A DNA stretch of 64,000 nucleotides from Tetrastigma voinierianum (taxonomy: Eukaryota; Streptophyta; Magnoliopsida; Vitales; Vitaceae). This document shows positions 61,000 through 64,000 of the stretch, one piece after another. Numbering within the stretch: the first letter of the stretch is position 1; each line of letters begins with the position of its first letter. Location: positions 1,116,001-1,180,000 of the forward strand of contig JAEQBH010000986.1 of the NCBI GenBank assembly GCA_016808115.1. The letters run 5' to 3'. The notes below the pieces were generated by a model, which saw only the letters and a list, made by a program, of their open reading frames with translations, had not been told where the DNA came from and did no database searches. The translations under genes were made by a program, and so were the position numbers.

Positions 61000-61520
61000 C
61001 AATTGCTTGGATATGCTAATGTAGGATACCTTTTAGATCCATATAAAGTCATATCACAAATAGGGTATGTGTTTAATTGTAATGGAACTGTTATTTCATG
61101 GAAATTCCTTAAGTAGACAATAGTGACTACATTATCGAATTATTCAGAGATTATGGCAATTCACGAAGCAAGTCGTGAATGTATATGGCTAAGATCGATT
61201 ATTCAACATATCCAAGAATCATTCAGATTCCCCTCTATATAAGACGGTCTAACAACATTATTTGAAGATAATATTACATGCATTGCACATATCAAAGGAG
61301 GTTGTATCAAGGGAGATATAACCAAACACATTTCTCCAAAATTCTTTTATACACATGAACTCTAAAAGAGCGGTGAAATCGATGTTCAACAAATACGTTC
61401 AAGTGATAATCTAGCAGACTTATTCACGAGGTCATTGTCAACCTCAACATTCAAGAAGCTAATATATAATATTGAAATGCGCCAACTTAAAGATATTGAC
61501 ATGAGAGGGAGCATGCTTAT
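61000..61520 (+). pseudogene. Copia RNase H remnant (copy 3)
   Basis: Fragments include GYVFNCNGTVISWKF, LSNYSEIMAIHEASRECIWL, SDNLADLFTRSLSTSTFKKL and a final RQLKDIDMRGS, which are the copia RNase H and its tail. Stops interrupt it at several places. Confidence 0.85.
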
Positions 61521-61743
61521 GATAGGATGTTAGCGTACTGCACTTTTTTTCCCTTCGTCCAAGTTCTGTCCCATTGGGTTTTACTAGCAAAGTTTTTAAT
61601 GAGACAATTCTAACAAACTAAGGTAAATCTATAACATAATAAGAATATTGTACTCTTTTTCCTTCGTTAGGTTTTATCCCATTGGGTTTTATTAGCAAGG
61701 TTTTAATGAAACAATTTCTTAATGGTGGTAATTCAAAGAGGAG

Positions 61744-62063
61744 TGTTGCAAATGACGAGTCTTTATGTAATGTGGTGAATGACCACATTCATATATGGCC
61801 TTAAGGTTCATGAATGAACTTCCATCCATAAACACTTCATTGAATGTTGTTATGACCATTATGAGCTCACAAACTTCCTTCATGAACCTTATTTATGTTG
61901 TTCATGTATTCGGTCATCATCTCTTTGTATTTGATCATCCAATAACAAAAGTCCTCTCTCTCCCATTCTCTTTCTCCTTTTAATTCTCTCTCATTAGTTC
62001 TCTCTCTCGTATGCAAGCAAGAAACATATTCATCTTAGTTTTCATTTTATAACTTTTATAACA
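61744..62063 (+). repeat. 3' LTR of copia copy 3
   Basis: An intact 320-bp LTR starting TGTTGCAAATG and ending TTATAACA. It is the reference that shows the 5' LTR was split. Confidence 0.92.
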
Positions 62064-63225
62064 TGTTTTAATTTTTATCAATTTTTAAAATAAAAATTAA
62101 AAATACACACCGAGTCAAATTTCATGTTTTGGATAATGTAATGAGTTAATTTTAACATTTCAAAGTGGATGTGATAAATGTAATCAAAAGTGAAAATGTA
62201 GGGGATTAAGTTGGAAGGGTAGATCACGGTGGAATGATAGACAACGATAGTTTTCCCAAAAAGAAAGATTAGTCGTTTAAACAGTTTTCACAAAATGGTT
62301 TTCCTATTTAAAAGGGATAAAATGGAAAAGAAATTACAAATCTAACTCCTTACTTTAATGACCTTAAAATATACCTACTTCAAGCAAAATTATCTCTCAA
62401 TGTGTCTCTCCACGTCACCCCCAAATTTAGCCCTCCTTTCTTATTTTCTTTTGGTTTTTTCATTCCTTCAAACTTTCTCCCTTCCAAACCTTAAAAAATA
62501 TGAACTTAGGTTCCCATTTTTCTTCATTTATCACTCAAAGAATCCCAACAATTTCTCTTAACCCGCTTAATCCTTGTTGTTGTTGTTATTCTCTGTTCAA
62601 GAGCATCTCAAGTTCAAGAAGAATAGCCTATGTCAGATGTGTTGTGAAAAAGTGATTCAATCCCCAAATTCAGACTCAGCTTCTTCCAAGCTTGTTCTCA
62701 TCATTGGTTTCAGTGGTGGTGTCAGTATGTACTTCATTGGTGTTTTTAGGCTCATATAAGATGAGATTTTCGGTGTTTGGGAATTTTTAATGATTTTTGT
62801 TGTTCTGCTTCACTAGCTGGTTTTGTTGTTATCGCTTTTCAGCGATTTATGTTATTCATAAGAAACTGATCTCCTCTTTCTACAATGTATAATAAAAAAC
62901 AAAAAATCAAACCAGGAGATGCCCTCATATTGTTCTCCCATTTTTATTGCCATATGAGTCTTGAAACAAACATTTTCTAAATCATTAACCTTTAAAAACC
63001 TAGATCTTTGCATACATTATAAATACACCCGAGCCTCCTCTCAACCATTAATCACAATCACAACAATAAATTTGAAAAAAAAAACAAAAAACAAAAAACA
63101 AATGCAAACTAACTTTAAAGCAAAGAGCAAACAAACTTTATTTATGTTATTTTTACATTTACTTTGACATCTTATTTATTAATCTTTAGTAATTGTTATA
63201 ACATTAATTAATGTTTATCACATAG
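62064..63225. other. AT-rich sequence with one small ORF of unknown value
   Basis: Mostly AT-rich. An open frame at 62574-62759 encodes a 61-residue peptide with a CQMCCEK motif and a C-terminal hydrophobic run (LVLIIGFSGGVSMYFIGVF), but nothing supports expression. Repeated AAACAAAAAACAAAA lies near 63080. Confidence 0.4.
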
Positions 63226-63371
63226 GGGTGATTGTGGGGATGTTCGTGATCAAATATGCCGAGTATTTAATGCACAATCTTCCATTCAATTCCCTTATAG
63301 GAGATCTTATGGATTGGTTCCGAGACCAAATGTTAGCAGAGTTATTCTATATGAAAGATTTGTCTATGTAA
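63226..63371 (+). pseudogene. Ulp1/C48-type cysteine protease fragment
   Basis: After an acceptor CACATAG, the sequence reads VKDCG-like then MFVIKYAEYLMHNLPFN and WFRDQMLAELFYMKDL before a stop. This is the C-terminal catalytic part of Ulp1 (SUMO protease, peptidase C48), where Asp-Cys-Gly holds the catalytic cysteine. One extra G at about 63239 separates the D-C-G codons (63230-63238) from the downstream frame. In plants such fragments usually come from Mutator-like elements carrying Ulp1 domains. No MULE transposase is in view. Confidence 0.7.
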
Positions 63372-63545
63372 TAGAAGTTGTGAACATGAGGTACATTTTG
63401 TTTAACAAGTTTGGATTTTTTGGATATATACAAATGCATTTGAATGTAGCCAAGTTAAGAGGTTTATAATTGAATTTTTAGAATATTCCGATTTAAATTT
63501 ATATTTCTAGGCAACAATTATGATTGCATGATATATTAATACCTA

Positions 63546-64000
63546 AACATAACCATCGTTAAGTTAGCATTTAACAAACTTTAAGGGATTCAAGTCCAGG
63601 TTTTTAACACAATTTCTATACATGTTGGACTTAACCGTCGTTAAATTAGCATTTGAACAAACTTGATGGGAGTCAAGTCGGTTTCTAACACAATACATGT
63701 TGGACTTAACCATCGTTAATTTATATTTGAACAAACTTGAAGGGGGTCAAATCTAAGTTTGTAGCTATTTAGCTTGGGCTTAACCATCTTTAATTTATAT
63801 TTGAACAAACTTGAAGGAGGTCAAAGTCCAGGTTTGTAGTTATTTAGTTTGGACTTAACCATCGTTAAGTTATATTTGAACAAACTTAAGAAGGTTAAGT
63901 ACATGTTTGTAGTTATTTAGTATGAACTTAACCATCGTTTAGTTATATTTGAACAAACTTTAAGGGGGTTAAGTTCAAGTTTGTAACACGGTATTTATTT
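63546..64000. repeat. Tandem array with a monomer of about 75 bp, running off the right edge
   Basis: At least six units share CTTAACCATCGTTAA, ATATTTGAACAAACTT and AGGTTTGTA-type blocks. The AACC landmark falls at 63551, 63633, 63708, 63782, 63857 and 63930, giving periods of 82, 75, 74, 75 and 73. The first two units keep an older form (AGCATTTGAACAAAC). Confidence 0.93.

Larger units (their letters stand above)
51663..62063 (+). mobile_element. Ty1/copia retrotransposon copy 3, interrupted by a nested insertion
   Basis: The 5' LTR is in two pieces (51663-51697 and 56380-56692) and the 3' LTR is at 61744-62063. The internal region 56693-61743 reads on the plus strand as gag, pre-integrase, RT and RNase H, all broken. 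A CACGTTATCAGCAC junction follows the 5' LTR, as in several plant copia families, and a purine-rich AAAGAGGAG precedes the 3' LTR. The outer target duplication is not clear because the left flank is poly-T. Confidence 0.88.

Noticed and set aside
62358..62759. Two small hydrophobic ORFs near the right end
   Set aside because: No family resemblance, no splice or promoter context, and AT-rich codons alone explain them.

Overview
This window is nuclear DNA of a flowering plant, very probably a eudicot. It holds a spliced plant-type APC2 gene with long AT-rich introns, a nuclear gene for a chloroplast ATP synthase subunit with a transit peptide, and nested LTR retrotransposons of plant copia and Tat-like gypsy types. 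A cucurbit would fit, but I cannot prove the family from sequence alone. No rRNA, tRNA or CRISPR array was found.

Layout. 1-1091: AT-rich, possibly the last exon of a gene that lies mostly off the left edge. 1092-5842: decayed copia element on the minus strand with both LTRs. 6136-6516: small uncharacterised ORF. 7828-8478: intact, intronless ATP synthase b' (CFo-II) gene. 8479-14563: AT-rich intergenic DNA with a 115-bp tandem duplication, a MITE-like island, a gypsy LTR remnant and AT microsatellites. 14564-30711: APC2 on the minus strand, 16 coding exons. Its introns carry a 299-bp miniature LTR element (TRIM/SMART type) and a 4.85-kb copia element inserted antisense; an E2F-like site lies about 600 bp upstream of the start codon. 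31438-31552: short tandem duplication. About 32760-38135: decayed hAT transposon containing an AT-rich tandem array. 38629-39030: broken CC-NBS-LRR resistance gene fragment. 39498-51138: 11.6-kb Tat-like gypsy element on the minus strand with an internal satellite of about 64 bp. 51663-62063: third copia element, whose 5' LTR is split by a 4.68-kb non-coding LTR-type insertion (51698-56379) with a perfect 5-bp target duplication. 63226-63371: Ulp1-type protease fragment. 63546-64000: tandem array with a monomer of about 75 bp that runs off the right edge.

The two clear host genes are unrelated in function: thylakoid ATP synthesis (atpG) and cell-cycle ubiquitination (APC2). The rest is largely a record of transposon insertions. 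Two points need care. APC2 exons 4 and 5 carry small homopolymer-type indels, which may be assembly errors. The internal parts of the retroelements look far more damaged than their LTR pairs.
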